A stretch of DNA of 64,000 nucleotides from Adiantum capillus-veneris (GCA_014529385.2 CM043943.1:160160247-160224246); one strand, 5' to 3'; shown: positions 22,640 to 35,645, counted from the stretch's first letter. Numbers and translations: made by a program. The notes: a model not told the origin generated them from the sequence alone.

Positions 22640-25546
22640 CCTGTAAAATTTGTACAAAAGAGTTGCATCCTGCCAAACCACCCGTAAGTTTAAAGCAAAC
22701 CATATAACTTCAAAGTGATTAGAGAAGCTTTGTATTGTAACTTAAATCTTGTTGTACAAATCTAAGTCGATCCCTTCAAAATAATGGAACCGAAACCTAC
22801 TCTATAAGAAAGAGTATTCCAAAGTTAGTAACCGGTGGCATTTTATCCTTGAATCAAGAAGTAGAGACCACCACAAATCAAGGTCAGCTAATGCAAATCT
22901 AGCAAGATTGATACTCGGTTGCCAATAACCACTAAAAACCATATTTCTAGAAAGCCACGATGGAAGTCCTCCAGGGCTCAGCATGCTTGATCAAAACAAT
23001 AGTATGATTTCAGCTAGGTAAAGCTAAAGAATAATGGTAGAACTATATTAGAAGGGTAACAAATCAAAATATCAAGCATAAAAGCTTGTGGTGGTCTAAA
23101 TAAGCTAGGCCAGCAAAGTCAACATACTAAGCCAGCAAGACAAAGCCAAAACCCCCAAGATTAGCCAAGTTTAACTCCAAAATTGTCAGAATAGACATCA
23201 TCATTTAGTGGACCATGCCAAACTTATCAATGTAAAAATGAAAGTATTACAAGTTAAAAGCCAGTATATCATTAATTAGGTGATGTTTAAGCAAGATTTA
23301 AAAATTAATCTTCCTAACCAACAGACCATACCCAAATCGAGCCAAGTCTTGAAAAATAAACTCTAGTCCCAGCAAAAAGACTAGCAACAACCAGAGACCA
23401 GGATTAAAATATCAGCAAATAAGCCATAGACCAAATCTCCAATCAAGACCACAGCCAGCAAAAAAATACCCGCTATTGAAACTTATGTAAAGATCAAATC
23501 CTAGTGAGCCACTATCATAACTTTCAACCCTTCAAACCCCAGCTAGGGAGAGCCATCATTGTGTATGAAAACGCTCATTTTTTAGTATTGAAGCATGAGT
23601 AATATGCCAACGCATACTTGGTAGATCATGCCATCCCTGTTCAGAATACCAAAAAGCCTGATACAAAACTCATTAATGTCATGCCTTCTTGAATCATGCC
23701 CAATTTTAAAAAGGCAAAAAAATACATGTTAATCCCAAAGTTTAGCCAATACAGGAGAGTCCATCATATTCCAAGTTAGTGTTTTTATAATCTATCAATA
23801 TAGAGTTAGCAACCCCTGGTAAATGGGCACCATGGAAACAAAAGGGCCCTACCACAACTATCATACCAGATCATTATAACCCATTTATTGTCTTTCTTAT
23901 GCCAAATCTCAGGTAGTAAAGCAACAAAACCAGGTTAGAAATGATATGTAGGCAAAAAAGCTATTGCTAAAGTCCACCATCTTCTTTTCCATAAGCATCC
24001 ATGATAAGCAACCAAAACTACCAATGATATGCATAAGGTAATACACAAATTGTATGGTTTAGATTAGTAAATTCTCAAGCTCAGTAAATTGAGTAGGCTG
24101 GGAGTCCAGCAAAACAGATACTAGCTTTATTAGTCAGAAGACTAGCAGTAATAAGAGAAAAAAATTCATATTATTTTGCGTCCAAGCCATCCCATTAATG
24201 TAAATCCATAGTTAACCAATATGTTACTCATGCTAAGCATTAGAGATCAGGTGAGCAAAGCTCCCCTCCTTTTTTTTAGACTGGTGTCTAGAATTTCCAA
24301 CATAACAGTAAAGAGATAAAATAAAAAAATTCCCCCAAATGATGCACATAATTGAATGCCATCAATATGAAATGTCAATACAACACCACCATATAGTCCA
24401 ATGCTTAACACATCCATTATTAGCAGTCCATTGGGAAAACCGCATGTCCAAGTAAAAAGTCAAATGAGTCAAATAATATGCTTGGAGTGACCTAAGAAAA
24501 TTTCCCAACACACTAGCTTTTATAAAAAAAAATTCAATCAATTTTATGGAACCAAAATTGTACAGCAAGTCACTAATATGAGGTAGTTACCCTTCCAAAG
24601 CCTATCAAGCATAAACTATGCTTAGAGACCAGTAACTTTAAACAATGCATGGCAACAGCGACCTTGTAGAACATGTAAGCCCAAGGCTAACCAAAGGTTA
24701 GATTTAAACCTCACCTTAGATGATATCTGATGATAAAGAAAGTCAGCCACATCTGGTTGTTTTAATTTTGCAAGGGACAACACAACAAAACCCAATTCCC
24801 AATCCCTAAACTAGAATTACTTTCTCTATTTGCAAAATGGCAAAAGGCAAAAAAACTCAAGTCTAAGTGAAGCGAGAAGAGCCCCTCACCTTTATATAGG
24901 GGTAGTGGATAGGTATGAAGCAACACAAAGCACGTAAGCTACTATCGGTATAATGAAACTTGACAGGTATGGCCACACCTGGCATTCACACCACAGTGAG
25001 GAATCCCATCAGAATAATGTCATGCAGTAGCCCATCTTGGGAGGGGAGCAATGAAAGCTAGCATCGGGCTGGATGCAAGCACATCAATATAGCAGAAACG
25101 ATTAAGGTTGGCAGAGCAAGTTATAATTTCAGTTACAGGGAGGCAAGTTTTTAGTTAAAACCTAGTAGGTAAGGGATAAGAGGTGAGTCACCAGGGGTGG
25201 GGTTGGTGCAAGGTACTCAATACCCAACAAGTGTTCGCTAGCAAAATCTAGGCTACACAAAATTAAAGGCTCCAACTTGGGGTTTGTTTTCGCTGGAGTT
25301 GACGGCCAGATTGTACGAGAAATTTGAACTTAACGGAAAAGCTCGAACTTGACGAGAAATTTGAAACACCCACCTAGTTTAGCGTCATCTATGGATTGTG
25401 TGTAGCAGACAAGATTCAGACTAAAAAGACCTAGAGAAGCAAGGTGGAAATGGCCTTGTGCGTACCTGAGGAGGCGGGACGCAACAGAAAGCTTCTTGAA
25501 TGGGTATCTGATGTGATTTTTTCTTGCTATATTTACTGATGGTGTG
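22640..25546. other. A-rich dispersed repeat DNA without genes
   Basis: About 2.9 kb with few open frames, rich in AGCCA/CCAGCA words on the plus strand, resembling 33.5-34.8 kb and 41.7-43.3 kb in composition. The only functional-looking site is a minus-strand TATA-like element near 24885. It may be a non-coding LTR-type element on the minus strand. Confidence 0.4.
24862..24907 (-). promoter_or_regulatory. TATA-like promoter motif shared with two other sites
   Basis: In minus sense a CTATATAAAGGTGAGGGG block is followed by TTCACTTAGACTTG. Nearly the same arrangement occurs near 43305 (CTATATAAGGTGAGGGG, then CACTTAGACTTG) and a weaker one near 34825 (ATATATAAACAAGGTGAGGG). This fits a conserved core promoter of a dispersed element. 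Confidence 0.5.
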
Positions 25547-26050
25547 GAGGATCGAACTTAAGTTTGAGCCTCTAGACCGTCTAGTTTGTAAATAAGTTTA
25601 TGGTGATCACAACAAAAATGGTATCTCATGTGCTTCCTTCTTGCTATATATTTACCTCGTTGGCCTAAGGGGTTTTCTTGAATTAAACCCGCCCATTCCT
25701 CCGTGTAGATTAATCACAACACTTAAACTCACAAAATCTACACTCACTTAGGATGTTAGCAGTCTCAATTGCCTACGCTTTTTATAGCAACTTGTCTTTA
25801 TGAAGCAGTTATAATAGTTTGAGTGTTTTCGATAATGGCTTTTGTGTCTAGGTAGTTTTGGACTAGATGGGGTGAGGCTCCAACTTAAGTTTGAACCTCC
25901 AACCCAATCAACTAGGAAACAACCCCATGGTATTTTAAACTTGACAGTTTGGAGCCTAGGATCTAGTTTTCTTTGGAAATCATGCCTTCATGGGTTTCTA
26001 ACCACGAAGGATTAGAGGCTCGAACTTAAGATCAAGCCTCCAAATCATCT
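25547..26050. repeat. Three imperfect palindromes centred on CTTAAG
   Basis: Units of the form GAGGCTCGAACTTAAGTTTG plus the complementary end GAGCCTC lie at 25547-25572, 25874-25899 and 26025-26050. The first and third are followed by CTAGTTTGT and GGTGATCACAA, so a larger unit is repeated. No gene is seen from 25.5 to 26.7 kb. Confidence 0.75.
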
Positions 26051-26751
26051 AGTTTGTGGTGATCACAAAAAAATGATGTCAAATATGATAAGTTTTGAGC
26101 ATAGTCTTTGGTTGGATCACAAGAAAACAATAGATAACTCAAAACCATATGAATAAAATCTCAAAATTAGACACGATCTATTAAATAAGACTCAAAATCA
26201 TCTACTGCATGAGTCCATACACTGGTCTTTTTTCAAACATACTTAAGGATTTTTATTACAGAAGTAGTCACTTTGCAACTTGAATTTGGATAAAATCAAG
26301 TACTTTCTAGCCTTTTTTTTGTTTACATGTATACAAATTGCTTGATGAAATGGCTCCTTTTTCTTGAAATCTTAAAAAATGAGACTTGAATAAATCCCAA
26401 AATTCCTAAATATGTCTTATATCTTAATTAAAGGACCTCATTCCAAATAAACTCATGTAAGAAACCCATAAAATGCTACATACATCAGTTCAATTATGCA
26501 TTGCTAAAGCGAGAATTACTCATTGAGGGAAGTGCAGAGTATAGACTCACGATAATCACCCATACAACAAAATAACCATGAACTACATCATTAAAAGTGT
26601 GTGTGTATCCATCCATGCAAATGAAGTATAGCAAGGTATAGACATCCAGGTGCTCACCCATAGGTCCATATACTTACATGTTACCTCAATAGTTCAAGTG
26701 TTTGTCTGTAGCCAGATAAAGTAGTCAAAGCTAGATGAAGTGACCAAGTAA

Positions 26752-26853
26752 GTGTGTGTGTGTGTGCGTGCGTGTGCGTGTGCGTGTGCGTGTGCGTGTG
26801 CGTGTGCGTGTGCGTGTGCGTGTGCGTGTGCGTGTGCGTGTGCGTGTGCATGT

Positions 26854-26934
<81 letters not shown>

Positions 26935-27016
26935 CTCTAGTACACTCCTCAAGGAAGAGGCAACCAAGGCGGATTTATCTTGGAGCATAAAACAATCAAG
27001 GCATTGCCAAATTAAT

Positions 27017-27052
<36 letters not shown>
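26752..27052. repeat. Compound (GTGTGC)n (GT)n (GA)n microsatellites
   Basis: About 13 GTGTGC/GTGCGT units (26766-26848), then (GT)n, then (GA)27 to 26932, and a separate (GA)17 at 27019-27052. Long ORFs across it are dinucleotide artefacts. Confidence 0.97.
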
Positions 27053-27056
<4 letters not shown>

Positions 27057-27129
27057 CTATCAAATCTGTCCAAGCTTCAGAGCCGACCTTGCGCAAGTTG
27101 CAAAGATGCCAAAATAGCATCGCAAAGAG

Positions 27130-28810
27130 TTTTATTTTTTTAACCATTGGCTAGCCGGACATTGTTTTGAACATCCATAACCCCAAGACAAGTTTGTTCA
27201 ACTTGAACTGCCGCAATAGGAGGTGGTGGTTGATGTTCTTCCTTTCCTTTTAAACTCCTTAATTTAGCTTCCTCATGTGCTTGATCTTTACTTATTGAAC
27301 TCTCTTTTGTTGCTTCTTAGCTAAATGTATCTTTTTTAGCATATCGATGGTAAGAGGTTGGTGTCAATATGCAACCATTTACCCAGTTAGAAATCACCTC
27401 TCCCTCTAATGTTGCCAGTTGGATAGATCCACTTGGTGCTTTATCGTTGATCACAAATGGATAGTAACCCCACTTTTTAATTTTCTTGGAATGTTTTTTA
27501 AGGTTGTAGACTAATACGTAGTTACCCTAACTGTCAGCTATATTTGCAAGTACTCCCACCCCTCCATGTGCTCTTTGTTTGTGTATCTCCTCCATTGACC
27601 TTTGATGCACGCATGTAAAAAGCAAGACAATAGTCTGTGCCTTAGCCCATGCATATATGTTTGATGATAGCTATTAACACAATGAAAGGATCGAGACCCT
27701 TGTTGCGCATGCAATCCCACACTGTGTCTTTGTCGACATCACCAAGCTTGAAGACCTCCTAGTATAAACGATTGACTTTCTTGCATGTCTGTGGACATTC
27801 TTTTTTGAGGGTTCGATTGAGGAATGCAACAACACTTGAAGCTTTATGAAGCACCCATCCTTCAAATTTCAAATGCTCATGTGTGAAGCTCTTTTGAGTA
27901 CTACACCAGTCCCATCCTGTTTACCCTTCCCATGGCAAGAAGCAAAGAAATTGTGCATCATCTCGATACTAGTCATATTGAAGAATCAAGCTATAGAATA
28001 GAATGCCCACCTTGCTTTCAATTGTGAAGTAGCACCATCATACCACACACATGGTCTCTTGACACTATAGCCTTGAATTTTTAGCCACTCATTGTGAAAA
28101 AGAAAAGAGTGTTGCACAAACAAAGTGTCATGTGTTTTGTCATCAAAGATGTAGGGCTGACTTGTCTTTTGAATGGCACCAAGCACATCACGTAAGTATG
28201 AAATGTGAACCAAAATTGTGACATGAGTTGAATACCAATGCATTGAATGAATCTCATTCTGCACCTTGAAGTAGTATTTCTTTGCAAAATCCACTACAGA
28301 CACCACTACATCGTCAGGAAAGTTATCCAAGCATTCCTTGAATTGTTGAGCTTGCCATTTATACGCGTAGTTGTGTTTGATGAAGTTCATTAATTTGCTT
28401 TGAAGCAAGGAAACAAAACACATTGGACTACCTGCCAAACCCTTAGGTATTTTTGGGATTTTTTGTTATCTTTCTCATCCACTTCTTGCATAGGAACCTC
28501 ATCAAAAAGCTTCATAGTCATCCTAGAGATATCATCACTCTGTTTTCCTAGACACAACAGCAACCTATCAATGCCACAATGTTTTCATGTTCCCAAAAGA
28601 CATTTTTTGTGGTGATAACACTGTCAATGGGCTTTGGACACAATATAGACTCCCATAGGTTTTTTAAGCATGGAAATGTGGCATTCAATGTTGTACATTG
28701 TGCTCTTCCATCACAGGAATTGCAAAAAATACACCTGCCAAAGCATGACGCTCCATGGATCCCGTATCTTCCTTGGTGCATATAATTGAAGGCTTCCTTG
28801 AAGTATACAA
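27130..28810 (-). pseudogene. DDE-type transposase-like gene, decayed
   Basis: The longest open part (27986-28438, 150 residues) carries VVSVVDFAKKYYFKVQNEI, HSMHWYSTHVTILVHISY, HDTLFVQHSFLFHNEWL and VWYDGATSQLKAR. Upstream (28440-28780) is a Cys-rich part with CGIDRLLLC. Downstream come NFFASCHGKGKQDGTG, then frameshifted pieces with FKLGDVD and GNYVLVYNLKK. I recognise these from a transposase-like family in plants and animals with VDFAEN, W-DG-A-QFK and HGKGE-DG-G motifs. The spaced acidic residues suggest a DDE core (inference). Here the first motif reads VDFAKK and the third KGKQDG, so a usual Glu is missing. At least three frameshifts and several stops make it non-functional. Confidence 0.78.
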
Positions 28811-28989
28811 GCTAAACATGGTATTCACACCAACAGCAAGTGTTGCAATCCTTCAACTTGCATACAAAGTATGGCTTTAGACCCTCAAACAATATGAGGG
28901 GGATCATAATGTTAGGATGAGCCTCCTAGAACCGCATGTAGAAGTCTCTCTATGAAATTAAAGACACATTATTAAGTATTGGAAAGTAC

Positions 28990-29970
28990 TTGCAAGCACA
29001 TTAAAACACATATAGCTAGATCTAAGATGTGCTTAGAAGCACTTGGAATAAATCATGAGCACTTGGAAGCACTGAGATGCATTTAAAAGCTTTTGGGAGC
29101 ACCTGTAAGCGCTTGAAAGCTTTTTAAAGAATTTTAACACATTTAGAAGAACTTTCAACCACTTGAAAACCTTCAAAAGCACTAGTAAGCACCGAAAATC
29201 ATTCAGCAACACATGGAAGTATTTGGAAGCACATGAGAGCACTCAAAGGACTATCTTCAGCTAAAACACTTTGAAGCACTTGAATTCTTTCATTTGATCC
29301 CCAACTCTGAGGTACTTGGAAGCTTTGGAAGCATTGAGAAGCATTCAGATGAGCTTGGAAGCATTTGAAATCTTTCAACAGCATTGAAAAGCACTTGGAA
29401 GCACTGGGAAGAACTTGAAAGCACTTGGAAGCATTCAAAATATTTTGGAAGCAATTGAAAGCACTCAAAAACATACAAAAGCACTTGGAAGCATTGAGAA
29501 GACCTTAGAAGCACTTGAAAGCATTCAAAATATTTTGGAAGCACTTAAAAGCATTGAGAAGAACTTGGAAGCACTTGAAAGACCTTGGAAGCACTAGGAA
29601 GAACTTGGAAACACTTGGAAGCATTTGAAAGCACCCAGAAGCATTGGGAAGCACTTGGATGAACTTGGAAGCACCAAGAATCACTAGAAAGTACATGATA
29701 GCACTCAAAGGACTTTCTTCAGAAGAACTTTGAAGCACTCAAAGTTTATATTGAGCTTTTCAAAGCACTCTAAAGTACTTGGAAGCTATAAAAATCAATT
29801 AAAAGCACTCAGAAGCCTTGGAAAGAACTTGGAAGCACTTAGAAAGAAGCATTTGAAATCACTCAAAAGTCTTCAGAAGAAATTCCAAGTACTTGGAAGC
29901 CTTTGAATTGTTTTTAAAGCACTAAGAAGTAGTCATGATCACTAATCAGCACATGGAGGTACTTAAAAGC
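28990..29970 (-). repeat. AAGTGCTT minisatellite, array 2 (inverted to array 1)
   Basis: About 1 kb of GAAGCACTTG/GAAGCATTGG words on the plus strand. Between about 29290 and 29650 the basic 10-bp word forms a 30-bp higher-order unit: translations give a 10-residue period (CFQVL..... on minus, LE(A/S)(L/I)..I..N on plus). Frames stay open because the unit is a multiple of three; I do not regard them as genes. Confidence 0.9.
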
Positions 29971-30067
29971 ACTTGGCATGATAACACACATGAATGGATT
30001 GTTAAGCACTTGGAAGGCCTTGAAGTATTTGGAATCATAATGGGACATTTGGAAGCACTTGGATGCA

Positions 30068-30246
30068 CTAATAGGAAATCATGAGAAGTTGGAATCATTT
30101 ATCAATCTCAGTGAAGCACTCTATAGCACAATAAATCACTATAATGAACTACCATACTAATAGGAAATCATGAGAAGTTGGAATCATTTATCAATCTCAG
30201 TCAAGCACTCTACAGCACAATCAATCACTATAATGGACTACCATAC
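30068..30246. repeat. 89-bp tandem duplication
   Basis: CTAATAGGAAATCATGAGAA occurs at 30068 and 30157, with about five differences between the copies. Confidence 0.95.
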
Positions 30247-30630
30247 ACATGAAAACCGTTGGAGGCAAGTTGTAAATACATTTTGAAAAGATTACAAGCA
30301 CATAGTAAAGAATCTAAATAACACTAAGTAAAGCATTATGACACACTCCCAAGATGTTCGGGCTGATATACTTGAGGCAAATTGAGTAGATGCAGTACAT
30401 GCGTACTCTTGCCTCTTCTCTTTTGAACAACATATTTCTTGTTTGGGGAGATGCGAGTTTCCACCGACCAAAATTGAAACACAATTTCTCTAAATTTGGT
30501 CATTAAGATGCTTCCTCTATGCGGTTGACAGTGACAAGCATCTAAGGGAAGTGCCCCATCCTCCACATAATGTTGCAACCAAAAATTGGTAGGATGACAC
30601 ATCTTTGGTGAGGTTCTAAAGCCTTGGCAA

Positions 30631-30633
<3 letters not shown>

Positions 30634-30704
<71 letters not shown>
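30634..30704. repeat. (GA)35 microsatellite
   Basis: An uninterrupted GA tract. Confidence 0.98.
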
Positions 30705-30708
<4 letters not shown>

Positions 30709-30878
30709 ACTAAGATGCTACATTGTGGAGATACCTCAACGGCTAGGCAATGAGAAAGGTACCAGCTGTTGAATATGGTGCACTTGCAAAGGCTATGAAG
30801 GAGAGACACAAAGTTCACTATGATCCCTAAACTAGACGACAAGCATAGCCAAGGAGCCCAAAAGTAGAGGCAATGAAG

Positions 30879-30882
<4 letters not shown>

Positions 30883-30928
<46 letters not shown>

Positions 30929-31142
30929 CAACATATGATTAGTTCTAGGGAGGGAGGGACCCATTAAGAAATCACTATAGAGTCCAAAAGTAATGGTGGT
31001 GAGAGGATGTTCAATAATGTTTAATGGTCCAAGTAAGTTTTTTATACGTTTAAAAATTCCAAGATCGCCTGCCTTATTCCCTTCCTCTCTGCCAAAAGGG
31101 CTTTATACTTTTACTTATAACATTTGAAATTAAACAACCCAC

Positions 31143-31203
<61 letters not shown>
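30883..31203. repeat. (GA)n at 30883-30925 and (CT)n at 31146-31203
   Basis: Two purine/pyrimidine tracts in opposite strand orientation, 220 bp apart and able to pair. Unique non-coding DNA lies between. Confidence 0.97.
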
Positions 31204-31207
<4 letters not shown>

Positions 31208-31284
31208 AAGGGGTGTCCAAGACACTTCTTTTTGGTACCACCTAAACATGCTTTCACCCAGAGAGTAGCATGTCTTGCTTCAAC

Positions 31285-31990
31285 CATTCCCTATACCTGA
31301 TTCTCCATCGAAAAGTATATCCAAGGATTTTATCTTTCGATTACCCAAGTCCATACATGGGAACACAAAATATGGACAATAGTAGATTGGTTTAGCAAGC
31401 AAGCACATTACCGGTCAAAAAGACTATTAAATCACACCATATGGAAACTCTCTTTATCTCAAAGGTGTTTAAGTACCATGGCTTACCAACAACTACAGTA
31501 TTTGATAGAGATCCAAGAAGGACTAGTAATTTTTGGAAGGGTCTTTTTAAGAATTTAGGTGCTAAGTTGAATTTCTCCAATGGGAAAAGTATATAATGTT
31601 AGTTGGATATGCATACAATAACATTGCCCATACTTCTACAGGAAAGGCACCCTTCCAAGTAATTGAAGGAAGACCCAAACTCCCATTGATGGTCAAGACA
31701 CTTGGGAATGTATTTGTTTTTTATGACTATAGCAGAGAAAGCAAAAGACTGCTACTGATAAGCATAGATGCGCCTTGAACTTCAAAGAAAATGATTGGGT
31801 ATTGCTCAAGTTTCCAAAAGAATGCCTAAGTCATACTATGGGCAAGGGAACACAAGGATGCCCAACATGTCTCCATAAATATTATGCTAAGCTAGCAAAA
31901 AGGTATTATGGCCCATTTCAAATTCTCAAGACAATCAATTGAATGGCTTACAAGTTGAGGTTACCAATTTTCAAGGTGTTTTGGAGGTCC
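31285..31990 (+). pseudogene. Chromovirus integrase fragment with internal deletion
   Basis: It matches the integrase of the 49-57 kb element: the DFIF-LPKSIHG region, a mutated catalytic-core region with TSNFWKGLF visible in another frame, then (after a deletion) WEKY-MLVGYAYNN-AHTSTGKAPFQVIEGRPK and ENDW-LLKFPK...KLAKRYYGPFQI. Compared with the intact element, about 100 bp between LNFS and WEKY is missing, including the catalytic Glu. Nothing of RT or LTR is attached. Its Trp codon in FWKGLF is intact, unlike the 54.7 kb copy. Confidence 0.88.
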
Positions 31991-32239
31991 TTTTAGTAGA
32001 GAGAGAAAAAAGAGCTCCTCCAATGAGAGAAGAGCCAACATTACGTAGAATAAAAGCATGATATTAACAAAAATATGAAAAAGGTATCACCCATGCATTC
32101 AATGATCAAACGGTCCTTGAAAACAGTCACCTTTTCATTAAATGCAAGTGTCTTTTTCACGAGGTCGATGCTGCTCATTCAATATGGCTTGCGTCATCAA
32201 TCAAATGAAATTTTTTTTCCACAAAACTAGAAACTAGTG

Positions 32240-32720
32240 TCAAAGTTTTGTTTTGAAACCCTTTGACAGCTTGCAGAGTAGCACTGTCTCTGCAAAAGAT
32301 ACCTCATGTTTGTGGGATAGCAATGGTAGAAGGAGCACTAATAAAATTAGAATTAAGGCCACAAAGCTTCTTGAGAAAGTTGGATAGTTCTGCTTCTGAT
32401 GAAGAAAACTACGCTACCTCTTGGTTATATTGTATGGAAAGTATAGGCAATTGAGCAATATATTGGAAGATCAAGGCTACCCCATCTTTGTCATCTTTGT
32501 CTAAAGTGGCCAAGATTTTGACCAATCATTAAAAGACAGTGAATGTAAAATAGAAGACTTTATATCTGAAGCCAAGGCTCATTCATAAATTTATTGTGAT
32601 GCTTGCAAACTGTTAATACATCTTAAGACAAGGGAAGCTTCCATAGAAAGGATTCAGAGGATAGTTCGAGGCCTTGAGAAAGGGCTAGGGCCTATAACAG
32701 ACAACATGTAAGATTAGAAA
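32240..32720 (+). pseudogene. Unidentified protein-like stretch
   Basis: A 63-codon open stretch at 32263-32454 (ALIKLELRPQSFLRKLDSSA) is followed, after stops, by frame-related pieces such as EDFISEAKAH and REASIERIQRIVRGLEKGLG near 32550-32700. It looks like a decayed helical protein of unknown family. No start, splice site or neighbour helps identify it. Confidence 0.3.
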
Positions 32721-32779
32721 GAGATGACTTAGGATAGGGGGCAGCAAAATTTTTAGCCTTTCTGGCAAGAAAAGGTCTA

Positions 32780-35150
32780 GTTCTATGGGGTGGGGGTTTT
32801 CTTTGGGGGGTGATCCTTTAAGTACAGTCTGATTTTCTCTAAAACTTTTCCATGCTTCTCCGAGTCCTGGATAACTCTCATTCGAGATGTCAATTTGTAA
32901 TGTGAGTGTTCTTGAAAGAATGTATATACATCAAGGTTAGTATTTTTGGATATCCATGCAACCTTTAAACCAGCCAAGTCTAGAGACTATGATAGCCGTG
33001 AGCAGGAATTCCAAATTATAGTCTAAGAGGGACCACCTAGCACCAGCCAACCTAAAAACAGGATTTATTGACAGTGGGTACAACTTAGCTCTATAATCCA
33101 AATTAGTCTCTAAAGCCATTGTCATGGATTTTTCAAAAAACCTGGGAAAGCCTTGTGGGTAGGACATGTGTGTAGTTGTTTTCCTTAAATACATAAGCAC
33201 AAAAGAACCATAAAGTTCAAAAAAAACTTGCTTTAGACAAGTGACTAGGGGTAGTAGCACAAAAACAACTCAGTCTTAGAATTATTTTGTACATTGCAAT
33301 AAGAATGAGGTCTCATTCTAGTAACAGAGTAAAAAGGAACAATTGTATTGTCTGCTTTAAAAAGTGGGGTTAGTTTTATATGAAGGATGGACGATAGCAA
33401 GGCCAAAGAGATTCCAAGAAAGGATAGAGTCCTCACTTGCATCCATTTAAACAAGCCGAAAATTATGTTAGCCTTGAATGTGTATTACAGGTGTCAATGG
33501 ACAATATCATTTGTTATCCATGTCAAACTTAAATCTATCATCCAAAGTGATGAGTTTTGTTGAAAAAGGTGTTTTTTTGTTAAGGTAATATAATGGCAAG
33601 TCATCCAAAGGTCATCACTCTTTTGAGATAATGGATAATTAATGCAATTTTAATAGATATGGGTTTTATATACCCCAATTTTATCAAGACCTTATATAAC
33701 ATATTAACATACATATCATTCTGATCGGAAGGCCACTACCCCTTTTGATCCAAGTGTTTTAATCCCAATATTAGGCCCAAAATTTTAAGTCCTTCCCTAC
33801 TGCAAGATCCTTCAAACAAATAGGCCACATGATTGTGATTCCTTTATAACCTCCACCTCATTTAAGTTTCATTTATTCATTTAAACAATACAATATACAT
33901 CACATTCTGTAACACTCAATAGCCAGTAGATGTTTTAAAATAAACCTCACAGGCCTCAAAGCCCCAACTTTTTATGTTTTTTTTATTAAACATTGATAGC
34001 ACTTAGTAAGAGGTAAAACATTCCGATAGTGCAACTTAGCAAAATCATCGTGCAGAGTTTTCTTTGCTTGTCAATATACAGGGTAAACCTCCTATTTTTA
34101 TCCATAAACATGAGCCAAATCATTTCTACACAAGACCAATACCAAGATAACAAAGCCATAAATTAATCCAACCATATGTGTGGTTATTAATACAAACTCA
34201 TAAGTGGTCAGTACTCTGCAAGGGCAAGCACGAGAAAAAGGTGTTAACATAAGACATTTATTAGTACAGTATACCATATGCAGCACCAAATGAGCAGTCT
34301 GGGCAAAATGCGGGCCACCTTTTACTTGCTATGCAAGGCAATTAGAACCAAAAAAGGCCAAAGTGTGTTATCACAAGGCTTGTGAGCCTTACAAACATCA
34401 TAAATTATGTTGATCCCTTTTACCCGTTGGACTCAAATCAAAACAGAGTATGATAAGGTTGACTGGCTTAGAAAACAAATAACTAGCACTAACAAAATAC
34501 ATCAGTTTTTCCTACAGCAAAACCGTCAGCATGACATCATGTTATATCTACATTTTATGCAGTAAAACTAGAGTCGTATCATGACCAACGCCCAATGGAC
34601 AAGTAAATGCCTTTGCAAAACAACCTTTTTAGTGCAAAGTATATAGAACGACAAGGGCGGGTATATCGAGTACGAACCTGTGTAGTTCCCTTGTGTTCCA
34701 CTAACTCCATAGTCATGCAGTGAGAGATCGACTAGAGAAAAGCCCTCAAATTCTCTCTTTGAAACACTTAAACTCACACACACAGTCAAGGCTAAATGAG
34801 TGGTATAAAGCATCCCTCACCTTGTTTATATATTGATAGGTCATCCTCTGAAGCAATGAGTAGAGCTAGCAGGGCAAATCACATTCAGATCTACTTATCA
34901 CCAAGGCACACAAATGCTAGTGGCGGTCGCCATGGAATCAATGTAGAGGAGAGGGTGATGGTAGAGAATAAATATCACAAAGACGACTCAGTCCTCACAG
35001 TGCATAGAGAAAATTTTAAGCGTGATGCGTTAATGCTTGATTATGTGCTAAAAAGTCATGGGTTAGAGAGCCAAGATAACAAATCATGTTAAGGATTAAA
35101 TTACCTTGACTCAAGAGGCAAAGCAGCCCCTTCAAGGGTAGTATCATATG
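32780..35150. other. Non-coding repeat DNA
   Basis: Several minus-strand open stretches (longest 107 codons at 32937-33260) and a 98-codon plus-strand one (34796-35092) show no recognisable domain. A minus-strand TATA-like motif with the GGTGAGGG block lies near 34818-34835. Composition resembles 22.6-25.5 kb. Confidence 0.3.
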
Positions 35151-35154
35151 CGGG

Positions 35155-35269
35155 ATGCGAGCTCTATACTATTGTAGTGTTTTATAACCAGACAAGAACC
35201 TTCTTGACTAGATAGGTGTTTTTTGCCACAAAGGTACCAACCTTGGGTAAAAGAACTAAGTAAAAAAAA

Positions 35270-35306
<37 letters not shown>

Positions 35307-35559
35307 GCAGACAAGGGTTTTGCTTGTGCACTTTCAAGGCAAAGTTCCCACGGGGAATAAACGACAACCATATACTACCACCAGAAAGACATCTCAGGTA
35401 AAAAGTTATTCACACTAGGGAGAAATCCAAAGAAATCACAACAAAACCTTTCACAAGAGGTGGGTGTCCATATTGCCCCCCATAACCAAAGGTTCCAGCT
35501 GTGGGTGAAACAAAAACCAACTCCCCCCCTTTTTTAAAACAAAACTAACTAGAAAAACT

Positions 35560-35645
<86 letters not shown>

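Noticed and set aside
26731-27154. ORFs of 132-138 codons over (GTGTGC)n/(GA)n on both strands
   Set aside because: Low-complexity translation of microsatellites on both strands.
29290-29600. Ten-residue repeat proteins on both strands (CFQVL type and LEALESI type)
   Set aside because: The 30-bp minisatellite unit is a multiple of three, so open frames arise automatically; no start context or flanking coding.
28990-29970. CRISPR-like array of regular repeats
   Set aside because: Units are directly tandem and degenerate with no unique spacers, in a plant-type context.
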